A DNA stretch of 64,000 nt from JAJVID01 sp035714085. GTDB lineage: Bacteria > Acidobacteriota > Blastocatellia > RBC074. The notes below the pieces were generated by a model. That model was not told the DNA's origin, made no database searches, and worked only from the letters and a program-made list of their open reading frames with translations. The translations under genes and the position numbers were made by a program. The first letter of the stretch is position 1, and each line of letters begins with the position of its first letter. Below, in pieces: positions 1 to 8,795 of this stretch. The stretch covers positions 1-64,000 of the forward strand of contig DASTMP010000205.1 of assembly GCA_035714085.1 (NCBI GenBank). The letters run 5' to 3'.

Positions 1-331
1 CAAGGCCTGAAACAAAACTCAACGCCATTCCGAGAACGACTTGCGCTATCCAAGCCACACGGCGTTTGATCGCCTTCAATCCGACAGGGCAGTTCTGCGT
101 CAGGACCGAGCCGTCCGCCCTGCGATAAAACCTGACGCACAGGCGTCCTTCAGTTTTTGTGATGAGGGCTTCGGCCTCCTGCCTGCTCATACCCGATAGA
201 TTGTAGACATTGAGATTACACTTCGAGCAAAAGCGGACTCGCTCGTCTGCGAATGAAAACATCTGATCCCAATCCGCCGAACACGGCGACGCTATTTTCA
301 CGTGATCGAGAGGGTCGGTTAACTTCGGCAT
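1..331 (-). CDS. Hypothetical small protein with PCSADW and FCxxC motifs (3' end off window)
   Basis: The minus-strand frame is open from an ATG at 331 to the window edge, giving at least 110 residues. A strong ribosome site (GGAGGAGAG) lies 4-5 bases upstream of the ATG. The protein begins MPKLTDPLDHVKIASPCSAD and contains FCSKCNLNVYNLS, a CxxC pair that could bind metal, then RLCVRFYRRADGSVLTQNCP. The visible end is hydrophobic and looks like the start of a membrane segment. I recognise this motif order from uncharacterised proteins of Acidobacteriota-like genomes but know no function. The overlapping open frame at 216-413 lacks a ribosome site and is taken as a shadow. Confidence 0.75.
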   Translation of the reverse strand, partial: MPKLTDPLDHVKIASPCSADWDQMFSFADERVRFCSKCNLNVYNLSGMSRQEAEALITKTEGRLCVRFYRRADGSVLTQNCPVGLKAIKRRVAWIAQVVLGMALSFVSGL

Positions 332-432
332 GAACTCTCCTCCAGGAATTGAAATTCTCGTCAGAGGTAGAACGCTGAGCCATGTAGACGCTTGCGCAAG
401 CTGAAAGTTCCAATGATCTCCAGAGTCGCTAA

Positions 433-2022
433 TCAGCAATCTTCTTTCGTCATCAAATTATCCACCAGCCTCCAAATGCCGCGCTGATTCACATTGCGCA
501 ACTCGACCGGCAAAGCATCCTGAGGGAAGTTCTGATAGCAGACCGGGCGCGCGAAGCGGTGGATCGCCGCCGTTCCCACTGACGTCGAGCGGGAATCGGT
601 CGTCGCGGGATATGGCCCGCCGTGATGCATCGAGGCGCAGACTTCGACGCCCGTCGGGTAGCCGTTGAAGATCAATCTTCCGACCTTGTTTTCGAGTATC
701 GAAATCAGCCAGTCGTAATCGCGCAAATCATCAGCCGTGCCGTGAATCGTGGCGGTCAGATGGCCTTCCATGTTGCGCGCGATCTGTTTCATCTCTTCGC
801 GCGAATTGCAACTGACGACGACCGTCGAGGGGCCAAAGACTTCTTCGCTCAGTTCGTGATGGCGCGTAAACGTCCGCGCGTTAGTGGAGAAGACAGTGGG
901 GCTCGCTTCGGTCTTTGCGGCGTCAGGTTCGGTTCGCGACCGGGTCGTTTGCAATCCTTCGAGGCCACCGAGTCTTTTCACCCCGGCTTCGTAGCCTTGC
1001 AGAACGCCGGGATAGAGCATCGTTCCGGGCTGCGCGCCCGCGATCAAACCGCCGAGCTTATCGGCGAACCGCGCGAAGTTTTCATCGAGCAGCCCAACGG
1101 CCAGACCGGGGGAGGTGCAGAACTGTCCGACTCCGAGCAGGATTGAATTCTTCAATCCTTCGGCGATCGCTTCAGCGCGTTCGCGCAAAGCTCCGGGCAG
1201 AATGAAGACGGGGTTGACGCTGCCCATCTCGGCGTAAACGGGAATCGGATCGGGGCGGCTTGCGGCGGCGTCGAACAGCGCGCGTCCGCCGCGCAGCGAA
1301 CCTGTGAAGCCGACCGCCCGCGTCAACGGATGTTTGACCAGAGCGACGCCGACCTCGTGACCCGCGTCGTAAAGCAGCGAGAATACGCCCGAGGGCATTT
1401 CCGCCTCCGCGACGGCTTTTACGATAGCGCGCGCGACCAACTCCGAGGTTCCGGGATGCGCCGGATGGGCTTTCACCACGACCGGGCAGCCGGCCGCCAG
1501 CGCCGAAGCCGTGTCGCCGCCCGCGACCGAAAACGCCAGCGGAAAATTGCTCGCGCCGAAGACGGCCACCGGGCCGATCGGGATCAGCATTCGACGGATG
1601 TCGGGTTTCGGCAGCGGCTGGCGGTCTGGGATGGCGCGATCAATGCGCGCGTCGACCCAGGAGCCTTCGCGAATAAGATCGGCGAACATCCGCAACTGGT
1701 TGACCGTGCGCCCGCGCTCACCCATCAAACGGTCTATCGGCAGCGCGGTCTCGACGTTCGCGCGTTCGATCAATTCGTCGCCGAGCGCGAGGATCTCATC
1801 AACGATCTTTTCGAGGAAACTCGCGCGCCGCTCCGGAGAGAGCCGGCGATATTCGTGAAACGCCGATTCAGCCGCTACCAGCGCCAGATCGACCTGATCG
1901 GCCGTGGCGGCTTCAAATTGCGGCTCGATTGATTTGCCCGAAGCCGGGGCGAAAGCCTGAAAGGCGCCTCCGCCGACCTCGACTGTCCTGCCAGCAATGA
2001 TGTTTTTACCGTGTAGTTCCAT
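433..2022 (-). CDS. Aldehyde dehydrogenase, alpha-ketoglutaric semialdehyde (2,5-dioxopentanoate) dehydrogenase type
   Basis: A 529-residue aldehyde dehydrogenase. The nucleotide-binding segment has GPVAVFGASNFPLAFS, the general-base glutamate is in YAEMGSVNP, and the catalytic cysteine is in GQFCTSPG. The length and these motifs match the NADP-dependent ketoglutaric semialdehyde dehydrogenases that oxidise 2,5-dioxopentanoate to 2-oxoglutarate in pentose, glucarate or hydroxyproline breakdown. The gene lies downstream of, and on the same strand as, an FAH-family hydrolase (2194-3030), which supports a role at the end of a non-phosphorylative pentose route. The exact aldehyde substrate is inferred. 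A repeat-rich 170-base spacer separates the two genes. Confidence 0.88.
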   Translation of the reverse strand: MELHGKNIIAGRTVEVGGGAFQAFAPASGKSIEPQFEAATADQVDLALVAAESAFHEYRRLSPERRASFLEKIVDEILALGDELIERANVETALPIDRLMGERGRTVNQLRMFADLIREGSWVDARIDRAIPDRQPLPKPDIRRMLIPIGPVAVFGASNFPLAFSVAGGDTASALAAGCPVVVKAHPAHPGTSELVARAIVKAVAEAEMPSGVFSLLYDAGHEVGVALVKHPLTRAVGFTGSLRGGRALFDAAASRPDPIPVYAEMGSVNPVFILPGALRERAEAIAEGLKNSILLGVGQFCTSPGLAVGLLDENFARFADKLGGLIAGAQPGTMLYPGVLQGYEAGVKRLGGLEGLQTTRSRTEPDAAKTEASPTVFSTNARTFTRHHELSEEVFGPSTVVVSCNSREEMKQIARNMEGHLTATIHGTADDLRDYDWLISILENKVGRLIFNGYPTGVEVCASMHHGGPYPATTDSRSTSVGTAAIHRFARPVCYQNFPQDALPVELRNVNQRGIWRLVDNLMTKEDC

Positions 2023-2049
2023 CTCTCTCTGTTTGTGTTTGTAGTCTTA

Positions 2050-2187
2050 GCCACAGAGTCACAGAGTCACAGAGAAAGAAAAACATCGGGATGGAGGAAA
2101 AGAGAGAAGGAAACCGCTTGGCCTCTCCATCACTTCGCCTCTCCACCTCTCTTTCTCTATGTCTCTGTGTCTCTTTGTCTCTGTGGC
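2050..2187. repeat. Inverted CACAGAG-type repeat element
   Basis: The left arm (from 2050) reads GCCACAGAGTCACAGAG with a further CACAGAG unit. The right arm (ending 2187) is its complement, TCTCTGTG units ending in TCTGTGGC. Units recur every 8 bases in both arms, so the RNA could fold into a long stem. It fills the gap between the FAH-family and dehydrogenase genes and codes for nothing recognisable. I recall short-unit palindromes of this kind as common intergenic repeats in environmental bacteria. Confidence 0.65.
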
Positions 2188-2193
2188 AATTTA

Positions 2194-3030
<837 letters not shown>

Positions 3031-3053
3031 GGTTTTTCAGAAGAATCATCCAC

Positions 3054-3117
3054 GAAGCCACACGGAGGAGGCGCGAAGATTTTCGATCCCTTCGTGTTTC
3101 CTCGTGTGACTTCGTAG
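3054..3117. repeat. CACGAAG-type inverted repeat
   Basis: The arms CCACGAAGCCACACGGAGGA and the complement of CCTCGTGTGACTTCGTAG form an imperfect palindrome just upstream of the FAH-family gene. The same CACGAAG/CTTCGTG unit occurs near 17619-17690, in degraded form near 8720-8775, and at the start of the EgtB-like gene (20137-20165). It is an intergenic repeat family. Confidence 0.6.
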
Positions 3118-3214
3118 ATAGTGATTGGCGGCGAGATGATGGCAAGTCAAAGCGTGGATTGCAAGGTTATTGGAACCGTTTTCGATGCGCTCATTTCCTC
3201 ATTGTAAACGGCCT

Positions 3215-4189
3215 TCACTTCTTAGGCGGGGGAGGTTTTTTATAGTAATCCACATCTGTATTTGCAAACACGCAGCAATTCCCCTTGCTGAGCAGTTTGT
3301 AAGCTTCCGCCAGATCAGGAGGCGGCTGGTAGTCGGTCTCTAGCAATACCCATAAATTCCATTTACCGCCGAAAGGGATCACCGGGTCATGGTTCACCCA
3401 TTCGTACTTATCGCCGCCGTAGCTGAAACTGATCTTGTTCCCTTCGGCCACGCCAATCTTCTGAAAATTGTGTCCTTCGCGCGACCTGAGCGAGATAATG
3501 AAAAGTCCTTTCCCCGGCACATAGAAAGAGGGGAGCGGTCCCGAGAAACCGTCCACTTCACGCTCGCCGCTGCGGACTTCGCCGTTGATGATCAAACGAA
3601 AGTCGGTCAACTTGAAATCCACATCGTCGAGCGTGAACTCACGCGCGGGTCTCGGACGGTCTATGGCAAAACGAATCTGGTCTCCGACCACTCCCCATTC
3701 CGTCCCCGCTTTGACCCACAGCGGAATTTTGATCACGTCAGTCATGTTAATTACGATCGGTTCGGGGTAACTCGGCGGAGGCGCTGGGACGTAACTGGGT
3801 CTATTTGGCCATTTCAGCTCCAACAATTTTCCAAAAATGGTATTGCGCGTCACCTCGATGGTTTCTTCCGGCATGGGCTTGATTGTGATTTTCAGCTTCG
3901 TGGGATCCGGCAGCCGATCGATTTCCAGGACATAGCCGATATACATTCCGGTCGAGAGATTGATCAGAAAACTCCCAATTGTTTTGTCGTCGCCACCCTC
4001 GCCGTTGAAGCGGAGGACTCCCTCCGCCGTCGCGCGCCCCTCGGCAAATGACGAGAAGGTCGCCACAATGCCATTCACCCGTTGTTCCGGACTCCCAGCC
4101 GATTGCGCCAGATGCTCAAGCGTCTGCGCCCGCAATTGAATCGAACACAGCAATAGCGCGGCAAGAAGCAAATATATTCTATTTCGCAT
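3215..4189 (-). CDS. Secreted protein of unknown function, third gene of an ECF sigma operon
   Basis: A 324-residue protein. I choose the ATG at 4189 (MRNRIYLLLAALLLCSIQL) because GGAGGT lies 4-5 bases before it. The longer open frame up to 4210 would overlap the upstream gene by 32 bases. The N-terminus is a typical signal peptide ending near LRAQ. The mature part is beta-rich with proline-rich stretches (VPAPPPSYPEP, a KKPPPPKK tail) and no catalytic motif I recognise. It follows the anti-sigma-like gene almost directly, so it may be a cell-surface target or partner of that regulator. The function is unknown. Confidence 0.7.
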   Translation of the reverse strand: MRNRIYLLLAALLLCSIQLRAQTLEHLAQSAGSPEQRVNGIVATFSSFAEGRATAEGVLRFNGEGGDDKTIGSFLINLSTGMYIGYVLEIDRLPDPTKLKITIKPMPEETIEVTRNTIFGKLLELKWPNRPSYVPAPPPSYPEPIVINMTDVIKIPLWVKAGTEWGVVGDQIRFAIDRPRPAREFTLDDVDFKLTDFRLIINGEVRSGEREVDGFSGPLPSFYVPGKGLFIISLRSREGHNFQKIGVAEGNKISFSYGGDKYEWVNHDPVIPFGGKWNLWVLLETDYQPPPDLAEAYKLLSKGNCCVFANTDVDYYKKPPPPKK

Positions 4190-4691
4190 CGTTACCTCCA
4201 TGACTGACAATGATTTTGATTTCGTTGACGGGGCGAAAATCCGCCAGGTCGATTCGAGGGGGTATGGATATAGGAGTGGGGCGCTCCTGGGTTTTCGGCG
4301 CGCCTGTATTCTTGTACACGACGCGCGTCACGATCTTCTCCTGAAACACGGGAACGTGAACTTCGACAATCTTTATAGGCACAGCGGCCGGCGGGTTCAC
4401 GATCGGAAAAGTCGTCGCTCTGCGAGCGGCAAGGAACGAGGTCGCGCATAATAACAAAACGGCAGCCGTCGCAATCGGAACAGGTATGTGAATAGAGCCG
4501 GTCAGCCAACGCCGCCACAATCGCCCGCGATTGAAATGCCTGCGATAGCTCGCAAGCGCGCGTTGATCGAGTTCGCCCAGGCTTTCCGGCGCTTGCCAGC
4601 TTGCGAGCAGGCGGTTTAACTCGCCATCTTCCGGCAAGCCGGGCCGCCGATTCTCCAAATCCAGATGATCGTCTTTCTTCATACTCGACAC
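4179..4691 (-). CDS. Putative membrane anti-sigma factor
   Basis: A 170-residue protein with an acidic, charged N-terminal cytoplasmic part, one transmembrane segment at about residues 70-90 (VPIATAAVLLLCATSFLAA) and a proline-rich exterior tail. It overlaps the 3' end of the ECF sigma gene (by 13 bases from the first ATG, 4 from the ATG at 4682) and the start of the next gene. This is the usual arrangement for a sigma / anti-sigma pair. No HxxxCxxC zinc motif is present, so it is not a ZAS-type anti-sigma. The role is inferred from topology and position. Confidence 0.6.
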   Translation of the reverse strand: MSSMKKDDHLDLENRRPGLPEDGELNRLLASWQAPESLGELDQRALASYRRHFNRGRLWRRWLTGSIHIPVPIATAAVLLLCATSFLAARRATTFPIVNPPAAVPIKIVEVHVPVFQEKIVTRVVYKNTGAPKTQERPTPISIPPRIDLADFRPVNEIKIIVSHGGNDAK

Positions 4692-5284
4692 TTTTCCGTT
4701 GTATCTAAACTTTTAAAATAAGGCGCGAGCGTGATGCGCAAGCGCTCTCTGGCCCGATGCAGCCGCGATTTGACTGTTCCGACATCGGCGCCGGCCACTT
4801 CGGCGATTTCAGCCAGCGACATTTCTTCGTATTCGAACAGGATCAACGCTTCACGTTGCAGCGGAGGCAATTCGCCGACGGCCTTGCGGACGGCCTCGGA
4901 AACTTCTGCGTCGAGCAGTAACCGCAATGGCCCTTGCGACTCCGCCGCCGCCAGTCGCTCCGAGAAGTCGTCAATCGCCGTCTCGGCGCCGACTCGCCGC
5001 AAACGCTTTAAGGCCAGGTTTCGGGCCGCCGCGCAAAGATAGGTCCTGAGCGAAGCCTTGCCGCGATCGGCCTTGAACCGTCGCGGCTCCTTGATCAAAC
5101 TCAAAAAACAATCGTGCGTGATCTCCTCCGCCGTTTCTTGTGATTGCAGCAAACGATAGGAAAAACGAAAAACCAGGTCGCGATGGCGCTGGTATAGCGC
5201 CACAAACGCCGTTTCGTCTCCCGCCGCCGCATTCTCAAGCAATTTTTCGTCGGTCATAAATTCGGATGAACCAAACACGAACAT
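4679..5284 (-). CDS. ECF-family RNA polymerase sigma factor
   Basis: A 201-residue protein with sigma region 2 (LVFRFSYRLLQSQETAEEIT, then DCFLSLIKEP) and region 4 (LPPLQREALILFEYEEMSLA, then EIAEVAGADVGTVKSRLHRA), the standard extracytoplasmic-function layout. The start may be the ATG at 5257 (MTDEK) instead of 5284, since neither has a strong ribosome site. It heads a three-gene operon with the membrane protein and the secreted protein downstream, so it probably responds to an envelope signal. Confidence 0.88.
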   Translation of the reverse strand: MFVFGSSEFMTDEKLLENAAAGDETAFVALYQRHRDLVFRFSYRLLQSQETAEEITHDCFLSLIKEPRRFKADRGKASLRTYLCAAARNLALKRLRRVGAETAIDDFSERLAAAESQGPLRLLLDAEVSEAVRKAVGELPPLQREALILFEYEEMSLAEIAEVAGADVGTVKSRLHRARERLRITLAPYFKSLDTTEKCRV

Positions 5285-5430
5285 TGTCGAGATCTTGAAC
5301 GTTTGTTACTCGCTTTATTAGCGAATCATTTGTTCCTTCGACCAATTATTACCGTAGGGGCGGAAAAAGATACGGCGCGCGAAGCAAAAATTTTCAACCG
5401 GCGCAGGTCTTTTCTTACAAAACAGCCAAA

Positions 5431-5462
5431 GAAAGCCCTCCGCTTCCAGCGGTGGGATGAAT
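5431..5462 (+). repeat. IS605-type hairpin upstream of tnpB (left end or remnant)
   Basis: The sequence CCCTCCGCT-TCC-AGCGGTGGG at 5436-5456 is nearly the same hairpin as in the tnpB right end (6835-6855), in the same orientation, followed by ATGAATTTGG. It may belong to the left end of the element or be the right-end remnant of another copy. The rest of 5285-5649 shows no gene. Confidence 0.45.
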
Positions 5463-5649
5463 TTGGCACGGCGCGAAGCAGCACGTAGCGCCGTTGACTC
5501 TCCGACAGCCGGATCATAGGATATCCGGTCCTCGTCGCAACATGATTGTCGGCGATGTGTCCAAGAAGAGTTATTTCGCTTCGACCACCAGCGCCGTATC
5601 CGAGCAACCGATTGCAAAATACATCAACTCGCAAGGGACCAGAGATTGA

Positions 5650-6825
5650 ATGCCGGAACGAAAGGTCTACAGGTTCAGGATTGATCCAAGCGCCAAACAA
5701 GAGGCGGCGCTTGCTCGTTATGCGGGCGCGCGGAGGTTCGTCTTTAACTGGTCGCTCCAGCGTCGAAAAGAGACCTATCAGCAAAACGGCAAATCCATCT
5801 CCTGGTCTGAGCTTTCGGTCGAACTGACCGGACTTAAGAGCAAGCCCGGTTTCGAATGGTTGAAAGAGATCGATTCGCAGTTGTTGCAGCAAGCCATCGC
5901 CGATTGCAAGAGGGCGTTTGACAACTTCTTTCAAAAGCGGGCGGGCTTCCCCAAATTCAAGAAGAAACACGACGCCCATCAATCGTTCCGAATTCCTCAG
6001 CGAGTCAAACTTGAAGATGGCCGCGTCTATATTCCAAAGATCGGCTGGGTCGCTCTCAGGCAGTCTCAAGCGGTCGATTTACCCTTGAAAAGCGCGACAT
6101 TCAAGCGCGAGGCGACGGGCAAATGGTATGTCTCGCTGGTCGTTGAATTCGACCTGCCTGATCAGCCTATGCCTGCGGTTGACACCGAAACGGCAGTCGG
6201 CATTGATGTGGGCTTTGATCGTTTCGCCACCGACTCGGACGGAGGAGTGATTGAAAACCCACGCTTCTTTAGAAAAGCCGAGCGCAAGATCAAGCGCGCC
6301 TCTCGCCGGTTGTCGCGATGTAAAAAGGGTAGCGCGAACCGGGCCAAAGCTCGTCGCGCATTGGCCCGTGAGTACGAGAAGGTAGCCAACAAGCGCGCCG
6401 ACTTCGCTCATAAGTTTTCCACTTCGGTCGTCAAAGGTAAGAGCACGATTGCGTGCGAGACGCTGAACCTCAAAGGCATGTCGAGAACCAAGCTTGCCAA
6501 GTCGGTTGCAGACGCCGCGCACCGTGAGACTTTCCGACAGATCGAATATAAAGCGAGATGGTGCAACCGAAACTTTGTCTACATCGATCGATGGTATCCA
6601 TCATCGCAATTGTGTTCGAGTTGTGGATATCGGCATCAAGAGCTATCGCTGACTGAACGATACTGGGAATGCCCGGCATGTGGGGCCTGGCATGATCGAG
6701 ATCAAAATGCGGCGAAAAACATCAGAGACGAAGGAATGAGAATACTCCTCGCGGTCGGGCATACCGAGAGGTTAAACGCTTGTGGAGCGAGTGTAAGACC
6801 TGCTACGGCAGGCCGTTCGCGGTGA
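5650..6825 (+). CDS. tnpB: TnpB, RNA-guided endonuclease of an IS200/IS605-family element
   Basis: A 391-residue OrfB/TnpB protein of full length. The N-terminal helix-turn-helix begins YRFRIDPSAKQ. The split RuvC domain has all three acidic residues: Asp186 (GIDVG), Glu270 (CETLNLKGM) and Asp351 (HDRDQNAAKN). The zinc finger is CSSCG...CPAC between the last two. TnpB proteins use an omega-RNA from the element's right end to cut DNA and favour retention of the transposon. No tnpA (Y1 transposase) is present, so this is a tnpB-only (IS1341-like) copy that would need TnpA in trans. All motifs are intact, so it may be active. Confidence 0.93.
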   Translation: MPERKVYRFRIDPSAKQEAALARYAGARRFVFNWSLQRRKETYQQNGKSISWSELSVELTGLKSKPGFEWLKEIDSQLLQQAIADCKRAFDNFFQKRAGFPKFKKKHDAHQSFRIPQRVKLEDGRVYIPKIGWVALRQSQAVDLPLKSATFKREATGKWYVSLVVEFDLPDQPMPAVDTETAVGIDVGFDRFATDSDGGVIENPRFFRKAERKIKRASRRLSRCKKGSANRAKARRALAREYEKVANKRADFAHKFSTSVVKGKSTIACETLNLKGMSRTKLAKSVADAAHRETFRQIEYKARWCNRNFVYIDRWYPSSQLCSSCGYRHQELSLTERYWECPACGAWHDRDQNAAKNIRDEGMRILLAVGHTERLNACGASVRPATAGRSR

Positions 6826-6863
6826 AGCAAGAATCCCGCCGCTTCTAGCGGTGGGAGTGTCAA
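6795..6863 (+). ncRNA. Probable 3' part of omega-RNA and IS right end
   Basis: The tnpB 3' end and following bases form a small hairpin (CCTGC-TACG-GCAGG, 6799-6812). After it comes GAAGCAAGAATCCCGCCGCT, with a stem CCCGCCGCT-TCT-AGCGGTGGG (6835-6855) and the ending GAGTGTCAA (to 6863). This is the typical IS200/IS605 right-end layout, where the omega-RNA scaffold stops and the flanking host bases act as guide. The guide would begin at 6864 (TCTTGCCTCCGGGCGC). The 5' end of the RNA, inside tnpB, is not defined here. Confidence 0.6.
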
Positions 6864-7030
6864 TCTTGCCTCCGGGCGCAAAAGAGTACATCCTTTGCCC
6901 GCCAACCGCGCAGTTAAATCAGAGCAAGCGACATTGTGACACCGGTAGAGTACCGCGCGCGGCGGCGGCGCCGGTCAGCCGCTTGCTTACACGCGCTGTA
7001 CCGTATCAACCTTTCGAGAGGAGAACGTCA

Positions 7031-8695
7031 ATGTCACGTCTCGCGTCCAAATCGTGGTTTGTGATTCTGTTATTTACACTCGGCTGCGTTGTTATATTCG
7101 CGCAGACACAACCACCGCAACGGTCAATCCAGCCCGGCCCGGATCGCAAACCCGGCGAGGGTGAGGGGCCGTTCGAGCGGCTGGTCATTCGCGGCGCGAC
7201 GATGATTGACGGCGCAGGCGCTCCGCCGATGGGCCCCGTCGACATCGTCATCGAAAACAATCGGATCAAGGAGATCAGGAGCGTAGGCTTTCCCAGGGTT
7301 GCAATCAAAGAATCGGGCCGCCCCGCCAAAGGCGTGAAAGAGATTGACGCCAGCGGGATGTATGTGCTGCCGGGCCTCGTCGATTGTCACGCGCACATCG
7401 GCGGCGTCGCGCAGGGGACGCCCGCCGAATACGTCTACAAATTGTGGATGGCGCACGGCGTGACGACGATTCGCGATCCCGGCTCCGGCAACGGCGTCGA
7501 TTGGACGCTCGGCGAGCGCGAGCGCAGCGCAAAAAATCAGATCGTCGCGCCGCGCATCTTCGCTTACGTCCGTCCGGGTATGGGTTGGGACAAAGGCCAG
7601 GTCACGACGCCGGAGCTCGCGCGCGAATACGTCCGCTGGGCGAAGCAGAAAGGCGCCGACGGATTCAAAATCATTGGCGGCGATTCAATCTTCGATCCTG
7701 AAATCCTGGGCCCGCTGCTCGACGAAGCGAAGAAACTGCAAATGGGTTCGACGACGCATATGTCGCAAACAGGCGTTGCGCGGACGAACGTCATTCAGGC
7801 CGCGCGGATGGGCATGGGTTCAATGGAGCATTGGTACGGCTTGCCAGAATCGCTCTTCGCCGACCGCGTGGTGCAAGACTTTCCGCTCGATTACAACTAC
7901 AACGACGAATCGCACCGTTTCGGCCAGGCCGGGCGATTGTGGAAGCAGGCCGCGCCGCCTGGCAGCAAGAAGTGGAACGAAGTGATGGACGAACTGATCA
8001 GGCTCAACTTCACGATCGACCCGACGTTCACCATCTACGAAGCCAGCCGCGACCTGATGCGCGCCATGCGAGCCGAATGGCACGAACGCTACACGCTGCC
8101 GTCGTTATGGAAATTCTATCAGCCCAGCCGCGAAGCCCACGGCTCCTATTGGTTCTACTGGACGACGCAGGACGAGGTCGAATGGAAGAACAATTTCCGA
8201 CTCTGGATGGCCTTCGTCAACGAATTCAAAAATCGCGGCGGCCGAGTGACCACCGGCTCGGATTCGGGCTTCATCTACAAGACCTACGGCTTCGAGTACA
8301 TCCGCGAGTTGGAACTGCTGCAGGAAGCGGGATTCCATCCGCTCGAAGTGATTCGCTCGGCGACCTTCAACGGCGCGGAATTGCTCTCTCAACAGCAGGG
8401 CCTTCCGATGGAATTCGGCGTCATCCGACCGGGCAAACTGGCCGACCTGATCATTGTGCCTGAAAACCCGGTCGCGAATTTGAAGGTCCTGTACGGCACG
8501 GGCGCGATTCGGCTGAACGATCAAACCGGCCAGGTCGAACGCGTCGGCGGAGTGAAGTGGACGATCAAGGACGGCGTCGTCTACGACGCGAAGAAGCTCT
8601 TGGAAGACGTGGCGCAGATCGTCGAGAAGGCGAAGGCCGCGCAGAAAGCGCCGCAAGCGGGCGGCGGAACGACGGCCGCCGCGAAACAAAAGTAG
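7031..8695 (+). CDS. Secreted amidohydrolase-family metal-dependent hydrolase
   Basis: A 554-residue protein. The start is set at the ATG at 7031 (MSRLASKSWFVILLFTLGCV), with GAGAGGAG just upstream; the open frame extends further 5' into the transposon end but without a ribosome site. A signal peptide ends near FAQ. The amidohydrolase fold is shown by the beta-sandwich opening (GATMIDGAG), the metal motif VLPGLVDCHAHIGG and GVTTIRDPGS, a later histidine strand (STTHMSQ) and TGSDSGF, with the closing PGKLADLIIV. The family includes imidazolonepropionase-like and Xaa-Pro dipeptidase-type enzymes. The substrate cannot be told. The lysine/alanine-rich tail is low complexity. The tnpB right end lies 167 bases upstream. 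Confidence 0.85.
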   Translation: MSRLASKSWFVILLFTLGCVVIFAQTQPPQRSIQPGPDRKPGEGEGPFERLVIRGATMIDGAGAPPMGPVDIVIENNRIKEIRSVGFPRVAIKESGRPAKGVKEIDASGMYVLPGLVDCHAHIGGVAQGTPAEYVYKLWMAHGVTTIRDPGSGNGVDWTLGERERSAKNQIVAPRIFAYVRPGMGWDKGQVTTPELAREYVRWAKQKGADGFKIIGGDSIFDPEILGPLLDEAKKLQMGSTTHMSQTGVARTNVIQAARMGMGSMEHWYGLPESLFADRVVQDFPLDYNYNDESHRFGQAGRLWKQAAPPGSKKWNEVMDELIRLNFTIDPTFTIYEASRDLMRAMRAEWHERYTLPSLWKFYQPSREAHGSYWFYWTTQDEVEWKNNFRLWMAFVNEFKNRGGRVTTGSDSGFIYKTYGFEYIRELELLQEAGFHPLEVIRSATFNGAELLSQQQGLPMEFGVIRPGKLADLIIVPENPVANLKVLYGTGAIRLNDQTGQVERVGGVKWTIKDGVVYDAKKLLEDVAQIVEKAKAAQKAPQAGGGTTAAAKQK

Positions 8696-8704
8696 GAATC
8701 GATC

Positions 8705-8780
8705 ATTAAGATAATGAAGGGCGCGAAGAAGGGGCGGAAGAGTCTTCGCCTCCTTCGTTTCTTCTGGATTGATCTTCGGA
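8705..8780. repeat. Degraded CTTCGT-type repeat
   Basis: The gap before the HEAT/cyclophilin gene contains GCGCGAAGAAG and CTCCTTCGTTTCTTCTGG, a worn version of the CACGAAG/CTTCGTG palindrome seen at 3054-3117 and 17619-17690. There is no clear terminator. Confidence 0.35.
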
Positions 8781-8795
8781 GGAGCTTGATTGTTG

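Noticed and set aside
216..413. 65-residue minus-strand open frame at the left edge
   Set aside because: It overlaps the better supported FCxxC protein (1-331) in another frame, has no ribosome site and shows no protein-like motif.
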